Below, one piece after another: positions 57,304-64,000 of a stretch of DNA of 64,000 nucleotides. The translations under genes and the position numbers were made by a program. Source of the DNA: Curvibacter sp. GWA2_64_110 (lineage in GTDB: Bacteria; Pseudomonadota; Gammaproteobacteria; Burkholderiales; Burkholderiaceae_C). Within the stretch, counting starts at the first letter, position 1. Every line of letters starts with the position of its first letter. The notes under the pieces were generated by a model that was not told the DNA's origin, did no database searches, and saw nothing but the letters and a program-made list of their open reading frames with translations. Location of the stretch: contig MGPC01000021.1 in assembly GCA_001797315.1 (NCBI GenBank), positions 62,001 to 126,000 of the forward strand, given 5' to 3'.

Positions 57304-58322
57304 GTCTGGGGCGCCGACACGGCCAGCCAGGCCTGCCACACGGCATCGACCGACGGTGCGGGTTGGGCATAGACACTGCGCTGGCGCGGCCGGTTGATGG
57401 GACCGGTGCGCCAGGCGGTGTCGAAGTTGTAGAGCTGCACATGCGGCAGGTCCAGCGCCACGGCGATGTGGCTCAGGCCGCTGTCGACGCCGATCACGCC
57501 GGCACAGCCGGCCAAGGCATCGGTCAGCGCATCGAGCGCCAGGCGCGGCCACACGCTGGCATGCGCCATCGCGCGCGCCATGGCCTCGCTGCGCTGCTGC
57601 TCGGTGTCGGTGCCGTGCAGCAAGGCGACGTCATAGCCGGCCGCATCCAGGCGGCGTGCCAGTTCCAGCCAGTATTCAGCGGGCCACTCTTTGTCGGCAC
57701 GCGAGGTGCCATGCACCAACGCCACACAGGGGCGGCCGGAAGCATCCGATTTTGCTATCGTTTCAGGAGCACCTGGCGCAGTATTCACCTTGGCCACGAG
57801 CCCAAAAGATTCCGAATCCGGCACAGGGTAGCCAAGCGCACGGGCGCACAGTTCGCGCCCGCGCTGCACCGCGTGCACGTGCGGCTCGATGCGAATCGCG
57901 ACATCGGCCACCCAGCGCGTCGGCGCTTCATAGCCCGAGCCTTCGGTCCGGTTGGCCAGCGCGTAGCGTTGGCCGGTCGGTGCCAGCCGCGCCAGCCAGG
58001 TCACCAGAGCCGACTTGCTCAGGCCCTGCAGGTCGATCACGGCGTCGTAGGCTTCGCGCTGCAGTTCGGCCTTGAAGGCGCGCCACTCGGCACGCGTGGC
58101 AACCGACAACGGCGCCTTGCGCCAGCGCCGCAGCTCGCAGGGAATGACACGCTGCACGCCCGCACAGCGCCGTGCCAGCGGTGCAAAACTGCGTTCGACC
58201 ACCCAGTCGATCTGCGCCTGCGGCAACGCGCGCCGGATGTCCTGCACCGCCGGCATGGCGTGCACCACATCACCCAGCGAGGACAGCTTGACGATCAGGA
58301 TTTTGGGACTGTTGGCCCCCAC
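57300..58322 (-). CDS. waaC: Lipopolysaccharide heptosyltransferase I
   Basis: This is the cytoplasmic-side glycosyltransferase adding the first heptose to Kdo2-lipid A; 340 residues from a GTG at 58322. The core starts PKILIVKLSSLGDVVHAMPAV, the family N-terminus, and GVIGVDSGLSHIAVALD holds the sugar-binding site. The GTG has a GGAG 8 nt upstream. An ATG at 58421 would add 33 residues that are only translated repeat (GPPQDAKAPSGG), with no Shine-Dalgarno. A second dispersed repeat (57754-57790) makes an extra segment TAPGAPETIAK. It lies between phosphomannomutase and waaA on one strand. Confidence 0.88.
   Translation of the reverse strand: MGANSPKILIVKLSSLGDVVHAMPAVQDIRRALPQAQIDWVVERSFAPLARRCAGVQRVIPCELRRWRKAPLSVATRAEWRAFKAELQREAYDAVIDLQGLSKSALVTWLARLAPTGQRYALANRTEGSGYEAPTRWVADVAIRIEPHVHAVQRGRELCARALGYPVPDSESFGLVAKVNTAPGAPETIAKSDASGRPCVALVHGTSRADKEWPAEYWLELARRLDAAGYDVALLHGTDTEQQRSEAMARAMAHASVWPRLALDALTDALAGCAGVIGVDSGLSHIAVALDLPHVQLYNFDTAWRTGPINRPRQRSVYAQPAPSVDAVWQAWLAVSAPQT
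57754..57790 (+). repeat. Dispersed palindromic repeat inside waaC
   Basis: GCTATCGTTTCAGGAGCACC heads the copy and CTGGCGCAGTATTCACC follows. It is nearly the same as the copy in waaA, lies antisense to waaC, and is read in frame as the segment NTAPGAPETIAK. Confidence 0.68.
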
Positions 58323-58329
58323 GCTTGTC

Positions 58330-58400
58330 ACTCCGTGTACTACGCTGCCCCCCGAGGGGGCCTTCGCGTCTTGGGGCGGCCCGGCGACGCTCAAGCCGTG
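58330..58400 (-). repeat. Comamonadaceae-type intergenic repeat between phosphomannomutase and waaC
   Basis: The stretch contains GCCCCC-CGA-GGGGGC (58347-58361), a compact GC hairpin, and TTGGGGCGGCCCGGCGAC. I recall similar sequence scattered in Comamonadaceae genomes, often between genes. It fills the gap before the likely waaC start and could be read as its N-terminus if the ATG at 58421 were used. Confidence 0.5.
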
Positions 58401-58422
58401 CTCCGGCGAGCCCTGCTTCATG

Positions 58423-59805
58423 CTAATGCGCCGCCTGCTCGAACGCGGCATCGGCTTTGACACTGCGCAACAGCGCCAGCATCTCGCCTTCGATGCGGTG
58501 CAGCGCCTCGGGCGTGTGCCCCTCGAAGCGCAGCACCAGCACCGGCGTGGTGTTGGAAGCGCGGATCAGGCCGAAGCCGTCCGGCCAATCGACACGCACG
58601 CCGTCAATGGTGTTCACGTGCGCCGGAGCGGCGAACGAGGCCTTGGCGATCAACTGTTCGACCAGTTGGTGCGGCTCGCCCTCGGCGCACTTCACGTTCA
58701 GCTCAGGGGTGGAAAAACTCGTCGGCAACGCATTGAGCACGGCACTGGCATCCTTGGCACGGCTCAGGATTTCCAACAGACGGCAGGCGGCGTAGGTGCC
58801 GTCGTCAAAGCCGAACCAGCGCTCCTTGAAGAAGATGTGCCCGCTCATCTCGCCACCCAGCGGTGAGTCGATTTCCTTCATCTTGGCCTTGATCAGCGAG
58901 TGGCCGGTCTTGAACATCAAGGCCTGGCCGCCGGCCGCTTCAATGGCCGGTGCCAGGCGCTGCGAACATTTGACGTCGAACACGATGGTGCCACCGGGCA
59001 CGCGGGCGAGCACGTCCTGCGCGAACAGCATCATCTGGCGGTCGGGGAAGATGTTCTGGCCATCCTTGGTCACGATGCCCAGGCGGTCGCCATCGCCGTC
59101 GAAAGCCAGGCCGAGTTCGGCGTCGCTGCTCTTGAGCGCGGCCATCACGTCGCGCAGGTTCTCGGGCTTGCTCGGGTCGGGATGGTGGTTGGGAAAGGTG
59201 CCGTCGACTTCACTGTGCAGCTCGGTCACCTCGCAGCCAAGCGCGCGCAGGATGGCCGGAGCCGAGGCGCCGGCCACGCCGTTGCCGGAATCGACCACGA
59301 TCTTCATCGGCCGCGCCAGCTTGATGTCGCCGACGATGCGGTCACGGTACGGCGCAAACACATTCAAGTGCCTCACCGTGCCCACAGCATTCAGTTGCCA
59401 GCTCTCGGCCTCCATCGTGCGGCGCAGCGCCTGGATCTCTTCGCCGTAGATGGCACGGCCGGCCAGCACCATCTTGAAGCCGTTGTAGTCGGCCGGGTTG
59501 TGGCTGCCGGTGACCTGGATGCCGCTGCGGCACACGGTGCTGGCAGCAAAGTAGAGCATGGGGGTGGTGACCATGCCGACGTCGATCACGTCGATGCCGG
59601 TGGCCGTCAGGCCACGCATCAACGCGGCGCTCAGGGCCGGGCCGCTCAGGCGGCCATCGCGCCCCACGGCCACCGTGGTTTCACCGGCTTGGCGCGCGGC
59701 CATGCCGAAAGCGCGGCCCAGGGCTTCGGCCACCGCCTCGTTCAGCGTGGCGGGCACGATGCCGCGGATGTCGTAGGCCTTGAAAATCGATGCGGCAACT
59801 TGCAT
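58423..59805 (-). CDS. Phosphomannomutase/phosphoglucomutase
   Basis: This is an alpha-D-phosphohexomutase of 460 residues (AlgC/ManB type) giving mannose-1-phosphate or glucose-1-phosphate for LPS and exopolysaccharide. The catalytic serine is in TGSHNPADYNGFK, the metal loop is DGDGDRLG, and the sugar-specificity loop is GGEMSGHIFF. The start at 59805 (MQVAASIFKAYDIRGIVP) matches the family. It is followed by a repeat and waaC on the same strand. Both substrates are possible. Confidence 0.92.
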   Translation of the reverse strand: MQVAASIFKAYDIRGIVPATLNEAVAEALGRAFGMAARQAGETTVAVGRDGRLSGPALSAALMRGLTATGIDVIDVGMVTTPMLYFAASTVCRSGIQVTGSHNPADYNGFKMVLAGRAIYGEEIQALRRTMEAESWQLNAVGTVRHLNVFAPYRDRIVGDIKLARPMKIVVDSGNGVAGASAPAILRALGCEVTELHSEVDGTFPNHHPDPSKPENLRDVMAALKSSDAELGLAFDGDGDRLGIVTKDGQNIFPDRQMMLFAQDVLARVPGGTIVFDVKCSQRLAPAIEAAGGQALMFKTGHSLIKAKMKEIDSPLGGEMSGHIFFKERWFGFDDGTYAACRLLEILSRAKDASAVLNALPTSFSTPELNVKCAEGEPHQLVEQLIAKASFAAPAHVNTIDGVRVDWPDGFGLIRASNTTPVLVLRFEGHTPEALHRIEGEMLALLRSVKADAAFEQAAH

Positions 59806-59947
59806 GGGAATTGGTTCAGTCAGGGTTTCTGGTGCTGCGCCGATTGTAGGCGGCGGCCAGTCCCGCACCCGCCTGCCAATCCCCCCGCTCCGCGGGTGGC
59901 GCGCGTATCATGTTGACACCCGCTCTGGCCTCATCGGGCGCCCAGAT

Positions 59948-59989
59948 GCTATCAAAATGATAGCTAATGGCGCAAGACGGACAAGGGCC
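59948..59989 (+). repeat. Dispersed palindromic repeat, intergenic copy upstream of ogt
   Basis: GCTATCAAAATGATAGC is a perfect palindromic head (GCTATC/GATAGC arms), followed by TAATGGCGCAAGACGGACAA. It is the only clear copy outside a coding frame, ending about 15 bp before the ogt start. Confidence 0.7.
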
Positions 59990-60004
59990 AAGGATTGAAT
60001 TGGC

Positions 60005-60508
60005 ATGAAATTCAGCACGCACCTGCAAACCGCCGTGTTCGACAGCCCGCTGGGCCCGATCACGCTGGCAGCCAGCGCGCAGGGCCTGGCCGGCGCCTGG
60101 TTCGAGGGCGACCTGCATCGGCCCGACACCTCCGCCTGGTCAGCCGCGCCCGCCCACCCCCTGCTGCAGCGAGCACAACAGCAGTTGCAGGCCTATTTCG
60201 CCGGCCAGGCCAGCCGCTTTGATTTACCGCTGGACTTGCACAGTGGCACGGACTTCCAGCAAGCGGTCTGGTCCGCCCTGCTGGCCCTGCCGTTTGGCAC
60301 CAGCACCAGCTACGGTGCCCTCAGTGCGCAATTGGGCAACCCAAAGGCCATGCGTGCCGTGGGCGCCGCGGTCGGCCGCAACCCGCTGATCATCTTTGTG
60401 CCCTGCCACCGCGTGCTGGGCGCCGACGGCGCGCTCACCGGCTTTGCCGCCGGACTGCCGCGCAAGCGGGCGCTGTTGCAGTTGGAAAAGATCGGTTTTC
60501 GTCCATGA
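60005..60508 (+). CDS. ogt: Methylated-DNA--[protein]-cysteine S-methyltransferase
   Basis: This is a suicide repair protein of 167 residues that moves alkyl groups from O6-alkylguanine to its own Cys. The acceptor is in IIFVPCHRVLG (PCHRV), with the helix-turn-helix FGTSTSYGALSAQLGNPKAMRAVG and the loop GFAAGLPRKRALL also present. No N-terminal Ada domain is found, so it is the single-domain type. It has an intergenic repeat just upstream and overlaps a small basic gene at its end (ATGA). Confidence 0.95.
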   Translation: MKFSTHLQTAVFDSPLGPITLAASAQGLAGAWFEGDLHRPDTSAWSAAPAHPLLQRAQQQLQAYFAGQASRFDLPLDLHSGTDFQQAVWSALLALPFGTSTSYGALSAQLGNPKAMRAVGAAVGRNPLIIFVPCHRVLGADGALTGFAAGLPRKRALLQLEKIGFRP

Positions 60509-60666
60509 ACTCCAGCCGCAAGACCAAACGCCGCAACAAGCTGCACAAGCCGCGCAATCCGCTGGTGGCGCCCGTTTTGCAGCGCAAGGCCGGCGCACAC
60601 CGCAAATCGGGCAAGGCCATGCGCCGGGCCGGCAAGATGGCGCTGCACCGGAACGCCGAAGGCTGA
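60505..60666 (+). CDS. Small basic protein coupled to ogt
   Basis: This is a 53-residue protein rich in Lys and Arg: MNSSRKTKRRNKLHKPRN begins it and GKAMRRAGKMALHR is near its end. The ATG overlaps the ogt stop (ATGA). I believe similar small basic proteins (pattern KPRNPLVAPxxxRKAGxHRKS) are common in proteobacteria, of unknown function. The charge suggests binding to nucleic acid, but there is no proof. Confidence 0.68.
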   Translation: MNSSRKTKRRNKLHKPRNPLVAPVLQRKAGAHRKSGKAMRRAGKMALHRNAEG

Positions 60667-60735
60667 ACGCGTGACTTGCCGGCGTCATCTGACACGCCGA
60701 CAATGCCTCATTCCATCCATAGAAAGGGATCCACC

Positions 60736-61212
60736 ATGAAAGGCGACGCCAAAGTCATTTCGTTCCTGCAGGCCCAGCTCAAGAACGAGTTGACTGCCAT
60801 CAACCAGTACTTCGTGCACTACCGCATGCTCAAGAACTGGGGCCTCGACAAGCTGGCCAAGAAGGAATACGAGGAATCGATCGGCGAGATGAAACACGCC
60901 GACCTGCTGATGGACCGCATCTTCATGCTCGACGGCCTGCCCAACCTGCAGGACCTGGGCAAGCTGCACATCGGCGAGGACGTGCCCGAACTCCTGCGCT
61001 GCGACCTGGCGCTGGAGCAAGGCGCCCAGGCCACCGTCAAGGATGGCATGGCCCATTGCGAAAGCGTACGCGACTACGTTTCGCGCGATCTGCTGCAGAA
61101 GATCCTGGACGACACCGAAGAGCACATCGACTTCCTAGAAACCCAGATCGAACTGCTGGAGAAGGTCGGCCTGCCCAACTACCTGCAAAGCCAGATGGGT
61201 GAAGTGAGCTGA
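60736..61212 (+). CDS. bfr: Bacterioferritin
   Basis: This is a 158-residue iron-storage protein that assembles into 24-mers. Haem-binding Met52 and ferroxidase ligands E18, E51, H54, E94 and H130 are present by position. The residue equal to Glu127 of E. coli is Thr, with Glu128 and Glu129 next to it. The ATG at 60736 is chosen; an upstream ATG at 60676 lies in intergenic DNA. It has its own terminator after it, and then bfd, which mobilises iron from it. Confidence 0.94.
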   Translation: MKGDAKVISFLQAQLKNELTAINQYFVHYRMLKNWGLDKLAKKEYEESIGEMKHADLLMDRIFMLDGLPNLQDLGKLHIGEDVPELLRCDLALEQGAQATVKDGMAHCESVRDYVSRDLLQKILDDTEEHIDFLETQIELLEKVGLPNYLQSQMGEVS

Positions 61213-61241
61213 CGCTTACAGGGAAGCCCTTAAATTACCAC

Positions 61242-61276
61242 CGGGCAAGCCCTCTTTCGGGCTTGCTCGCTGGTTT
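61242..61276 (+). terminator. Rho-independent terminator after bfr
   Basis: An 11-bp stem (61242-61252 with 61259-61269; one G-T pair) with the core GCAAGCCC/GGGCTTGC and a 6-nt loop is followed by CTGGTTTT. It lies 30 bp after bfr and separates it from bfd. Confidence 0.65.
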
Positions 61277-61303
61277 TCCCCCTGAAGCCCACAGGGGTAA
61301 TAC

Positions 61304-61324
61304 AAATAACACTGATTCTTATTT
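61304..61324 (+). promoter_or_regulatory. Fur-like site upstream of bfd
   Basis: AAATAACACTGATTCTTATT has AT-rich inverted ends (AAATAA/TTATTT) and about 11 of 19 matches to the classic Fur box. It lies 39 bp before the bfd start. Induction of bfd in low iron by release of Fur is known in other bacteria; the site itself is inferred. Confidence 0.42.
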
Positions 61325-61362
61325 ATACTCACCCCATCAATAGTTTTGCCAGGTGAGTCAAC

Positions 61363-61599
61363 ATGATTGTTTGCGTCTGCAAGCGCGTCAGTGACCGTGA
61401 AATCGCCCGCCACGCCTCGGCCGGCATGGACTTCGACGACATCCAGCTCATGCTCGGCGTCGCCACCCAGTGCGGTCGCTGCGAAGGCTGCGCACGCGAT
61501 GTGATCGAGAAGCACCGTGCTGCCGCCGCGCATTACATGCATCAACCGGCACCGCCCGTCCTGGGCTCCCGCGTCTTTCCCATCCTGTCGGCCGCCTGA
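61363..61599 (+). CDS. bfd: Bacterioferritin-associated ferredoxin
   Basis: This is a 2Fe-2S protein of 78 residues that reduces the bacterioferritin core to release iron. The cluster Cys are in VCVCKRVS and CGRCEGCA (C-x-C then C-x2-C). It lies behind bfr but has its own Fur-like site, which fits opposite control of storage and release. The C-terminus (about residues 50-78) is extended compared with E. coli Bfd (64 residues). Confidence 0.93.
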   Translation: MIVCVCKRVSDREIARHASAGMDFDDIQLMLGVATQCGRCEGCARDVIEKHRAAAAHYMHQPAPPVLGSRVFPILSAA

Positions 61600-61674
61600 C
61601 GGCGGGCAACGCCGGCGCAGCCTGACGCGCTGACCCTTTCGCGTTTCCCATTCGACTGCAGGGCTCATTCACCC

Positions 61675-61698
61675 AATTAGTTGCATTGCAAACTAATT
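61675..61698 (+). promoter_or_regulatory. MarR operator upstream of the marR gene
   Basis: AATTAGTT and AACTAATT form a perfect 8-bp inverted repeat 18 bp ahead of the marR ATG. It contains TAGTTGCA-N5-AACTA, which recurs at the same spacing before the tautomerase gene (62145-62163). Confidence 0.68.
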
Positions 61699-61715
61699 CA
61701 TGCCATAGTCCAACC

Positions 61716-62132
61716 ATGTTTGATCACTGCTTGTACTTCAATACCACCGCACTCGCCCGCCAGCTTGAGCGGCAGTGGACCGTCGCCTTCAAGCCCTTCG
61801 ACCTGACGCCGCCACAGGCCTTCATGCTCCGCGCCGTCCTGGACAAGCCTGGCCTGTTGCAGCGTGAAATCGCCTCTGCCCTGGTGATTTCCCGCCCGAC
61901 GGCAACCCGCGCCCTGGACGGACTGGCGGCCAAACAGCTGATCGAGCGCCGGGCTTCGGAGCGGGACGGTCGTGAGCTCCATATCTACCCGACGTCCGCC
62001 GCGCAAGAAATCCATGCCGCATTGAATGAGGCCAGCGGACGCGTCACCCGCAGGCTGAAAAAATTGCTCGGGGAAGATGCTTTTGTTGACACGGTTTCGA
62101 AGGTTCGTGGTGTGCGCTCCGCCCTCAAGTGA
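61716..62132 (+). CDS. MarR-family transcriptional regulator
   Basis: This is a 138-residue winged-helix repressor. The recognition region is LLQREIASALVISRPTATRALDGL and the wing is RRASERDGRELHIYPT. The start at 61716 (MFDHCLYFNTTALARQL) is preferred to the frame at 61686, which would begin within the operator-like palindrome. It probably represses itself through 61675-61698 and the tautomerase gene through 62145-62163. The ligand is unknown, though an aromatic acid would suit the target. Confidence 0.89.
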   Translation: MFDHCLYFNTTALARQLERQWTVAFKPFDLTPPQAFMLRAVLDKPGLLQREIASALVISRPTATRALDGLAAKQLIERRASERDGRELHIYPTSAAQEIHAALNEASGRVTRRLKKLLGEDAFVDTVSKVRGVRSALK

Positions 62133-62144
62133 GCGTTTTTCCAT

Positions 62145-62163
62145 ATAGTTGCACAGCTAACTA
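62145..62163 (+). promoter_or_regulatory. Second MarR operator, before the tautomerase gene
   Basis: ATAGTTGCACAGCTAACTA carries TAGTTGCA-N5-AACTA, the same as before marR. It lies in the 43-bp gap between marR and the tautomerase gene, 13 bp ahead of the latter ATG. Confidence 0.66.
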
Positions 62164-62175
62164 CAGGAGTCATTG

Positions 62176-62574
62176 ATGCCCATCCTCAACGTCAAAGTCA
62201 GCGCCCAGAAATCGCCTGAACTCACCCGCGCCATTTCCGAAACCTTGCTCGAGCTGACCACCCGGATCCTGCACAAGAAGCGCGAAATCACGGCCATCGC
62301 GATCGACTACATCGACCCGGCCGATTGGATCGTGGGCGGCAAATCCCTGGCCGAGCACGGCATGAGCAGCTTCTACTTCGATATCAAGGTGGTCGACGAA
62401 ACCAACACCAAGGCGGAGAAGGCCCAGTACATGCAGGAAACCTTCGACGCCTTCAGCAAGCTGCTCGGCAAGCTGCACCATGAGAGCTACATCTACGTGC
62501 AGGACGTGCGCCCCACGGCCTACGGCTACGGCGGCAAGACCCAGGAGTACCGCTACCACCACACTGCCCTGTGA
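62176..62574 (+). CDS. Tautomerase-superfamily protein (4-oxalocrotonate tautomerase-like)
   Basis: This is a 132-residue member of the tautomerase superfamily, double the length of the classic 62-residue 4-OT. The ATG at 62176 is followed by Pro, so after Met removal Pro1 is the catalytic base, as in the family; the TTG at 62173 would spoil this. The N-terminal half is PILNVKVSAQKSPELTRAI. It has a MarR operator in front and a terminator behind. The substrate is unknown. Confidence 0.87.
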   Translation: MPILNVKVSAQKSPELTRAISETLLELTTRILHKKREITAIAIDYIDPADWIVGGKSLAEHGMSSFYFDIKVVDETNTKAEKAQYMQETFDAFSKLLGKLHHESYIYVQDVRPTAYGYGGKTQEYRYHHTAL

Positions 62575-62606
62575 TGGTCTTGAGCGTGGGATAGCGATTC
62601 ATGGAA

Positions 62607-62646
62607 AAAGCCGTTGCACTTGCACGCAACGGCTTTCCTATTTTGG
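62607..62646. terminator. Bidirectional rho-independent terminator
   Basis: AAAGCCGTTGC and GCAACGGCTTT form a perfect 11-bp stem with an 8-nt loop, followed by CCTATTTT on the plus strand and A/T on the other. It serves the tautomerase gene and, at a distance of 87 bp, the convergent TolC-like gene. Confidence 0.75.
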
Positions 62647-62732
62647 GCGGAGTGGACAGGATGGCCGTCAATGCTTATCTCTCCCGAAGGAAAGAAAAGG
62701 CTGAAAGCCATACCCCGGCGCAGACCGATGAC

Positions 62733-64000
62733 TCACTGTCGTCCGGGCGCAGGCAATACCGGCATGGCCGGCAGAAAAGGCGCAGAAGACGGTCCTGGGG
62801 CCGGCGCATTGCCTGGCTCAGATGACACCGGGGTCTGGGGTTGCCGCTTCTTGAACAGCTCCATTCGATTCAAGGTCACGGTTGGCATCAAACGGGTGCT
62901 GCATTCCAGTGCGTCATCGCCGGCCTCCGTGCCGCCGGCGGTCCCGGGAACTTCACCGCTCAAAGGCCTGAGCTTCAAGGCACTGAGCAGATTGCCTGAG
63001 CTGGCCAGGACACGGATCTCGGCCAGTTGCAGATCGAATTCGGCATTGTTGAAGGCACGGCGAGACTGGTAATGCTCATTTTCCGTATCCAGCAAATCAA
63101 GCAGTGAACGCTGTCCAATGTCAAACTGCTGCTTGTAAGCCACCCGCGCCTTGCCCACGGAGAGCTCATGCTGGCTCAGCAAGCGAATCTGCGACGACAG
63201 GCGAATCGAGTCGTGGAAAGCAATCTGCAATGTCTGCCAGACATCGCGACAGATCTTGTCGCGCAATTCAGTCGCCGCATTCACACGCGAGGAATATTGC
63301 TTGGCACGCGCCAGGTCTGCGCCACCGCGGAACAGGTTGAAGCTCATCACCACCTCGACCGAGGAGTCCCGGTAGCTCCCCATCGTGCCCAGGCGGTTGC
63401 TTTCCGTAGCCTGCCGGGCCCGCAACTCCAGCGTCGGCATCATCTGGGCGCGTTTTACACCCGCATCGGCCCGGTAGGCACGAATCGTGGCGACGGCCGC
63501 AAGGAATTCCGGGTTGGTGATCAGCGCATCCTTCAGGAAATCGGTACCGATCGGTAAAAATTCATCTACGGCCCCCACTCTGGCCAGTTTTTCGGTCGGC
63601 ATTTCGCCAATCAACCGTTGATAGCGAGCCGACGCATCATGCAGGTTGCTTGCTTCGGTCAACCAATTCGACTCCGAAAGTGCCAGGCGCCCCGCGGTTT
63701 GCTCCAGATCGACTCGGCGCCCGACTCCTGCGTTGACCTTCTCCGTCAGGCGATCGTAAATCTCCTGATGGATCGCGTAGTTATCAGCCGCCATCTCGAC
63801 CAGAATGCGGTAACGCAGTACGTCGATGTAGGCGCGTGACGCCTCCAGGGCCACTGCATTGCTGATGGCTTGCAAGTCATAGAACGCCGCCTGTTGCGCA
63901 TGGCTCAGACGCCGCACCTCCTGCAGGGTTGCAAATCCGTCAAACAAGGTTTGGCGCAGAACCAAGGATGCCTTGGGGTTCGCGTAAGTGCTGGGTGCCG
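62733..64000 (-). CDS. TolC-family outer-membrane protein (partial, type-I secretion)
   Basis: This is the C-terminal part of an outer-membrane channel of the AggA/LapE type, about 420 residues visible; the frame is open to the window end, so the start is outside. Typical stretches are VLRQTLFDGFATLQEV (type-I TolC), QFDIGQRSLLDLLDTENEHYQSRRAF and ALITNPEFLAAVATIRAYRADAGVKRAQ, given in part. The C-terminal 70 residues past LLSALKLRPL are Pro/Ala-rich and not part of the fold. Such channels usually stand with an ABC exporter for a giant adhesin; that is expected beyond the window. Confidence 0.88.
   Translation of the reverse strand, partial: APSTYANPKASLVLRQTLFDGFATLQEVRRLSHAQQAAFYDLQAISNAVALEASRAYIDVLRYRILVEMAADNYAIHQEIYDRLTEKVNAGVGRRVDLEQTAGRLALSESNWLTEASNLHDASARYQRLIGEMPTEKLARVGAVDEFLPIGTDFLKDALITNPEFLAAVATIRAYRADAGVKRAQMMPTLELRARQATESNRLGTMGSYRDSSVEVVMSFNLFRGGADLARAKQYSSRVNAATELRDKICRDVWQTLQIAFHDSIRLSSQIRLLSQHELSVGKARVAYKQQFDIGQRSLLDLLDTENEHYQSRRAFNNAEFDLQLAEIRVLASSGNLLSALKLRPLSGEVPGTAGGTEAGDDALECSTRLMPTVTLNRMELFKKRQPQTPVSSEPGNAPAPGPSSAPFLPAMPVLPAPGRQ

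Overview
The window is GC-rich, densely packed bacterial chromosome whose genes, gene order and repeats point to a betaproteobacterium of the Comamonadaceae (Burkholderiales; Rhodoferax, Polaromonas, Hydrogenophaga and relatives). The assignment rests on the pcm-rhodanese-tolC-waaA-waaC-phosphomannomutase order, the DUF1631 gene and short dispersed repeats that I recall from genomes of that family. It is inference, not a database result. I see no rRNA, tRNA, CRISPR array, prophage or intact insertion sequence. One 266-bp MITE-like element and two families of short repeats are present.

Layout. 1-3.5 kb: a polar amino-acid ABC importer (aapJQMP type), cut at its 5' end. 3.6-4.6 kb: a truncated haemoglobin behind an NsrR-like palindrome, ferredoxin FdxA and a small unknown gene. 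4.7-7.5 kb: a membrane GGDEF-EAL protein. 7.5-12.6 kb: a periplasmic copper-handling cluster (Cys-rich secreted protein, TolC-like lipoprotein, multicopper oxidase, cupredoxin, DUF411, CusF-like). 12.6-15.9 kb: a radical SAM repair-type protein behind a LexA box, VOC and GFA proteins and small membrane proteins. 15.9-27.1 kb: mostly housekeeping genes (DmpA-type peptidase, Lon-like protease, EttA, DUF1631, RhlE-type helicase, FumC). 27.2-31.1 kb: MFS/MarR divergent from a thioesterase-glyoxalase-ChaC-SodC stretch. 31.0-35.3 kb: a molybdenum hydroxylase operon with XdhC and MocA maturation factors. 35.4-42.4 kb: pdxH, then an unusual operon (acyl-CoA synthetase, E1alpha, two tandem mini-ORFs, E1beta, E2, acyl carrier protein) followed by an AEC transporter. 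42.5-48.0 kb: a probable zinc-uptake locus (ZnuD-like receptor, small His protein, DUF3299, FtsX permease, ATPase) behind msrA. 48.1-53.5 kb: the MITE, then TetR and an RND efflux pump. 53.5-60.0 kb: pcm, rhodanese, tolC, waaA, waaC and phosphomannomutase. 60.0-62.6 kb: ogt, bacterioferritin with its ferredoxin, and a MarR regulator with a tautomerase. 62.7-64.0 kb: a second type-I-secretion TolC, cut by the window end.

The most notable signals outside ordinary genes are the following. (1) A roughly 40-bp palindromic repeat has eight clear copies and one possible copy, most of them read through in frame inside genes; in the cupredoxin it forms much of the signal peptide, and in WaaA and WaaC it forms extra loops. 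(2) The synthetase-E1-E2-ACP operon has every junction overlapped as ATGA, including a duplicated 62-bp unit that carries its own Shine-Dalgarno sequence. (3) A MarR operator of form TAGTTGCA-N5-AACTA is present at identical spacing upstream of the regulator and of the adjacent tautomerase. (4) A 266-bp element has 30-bp terminal inverted repeats and a TTA duplication. None of these could be checked by search here.
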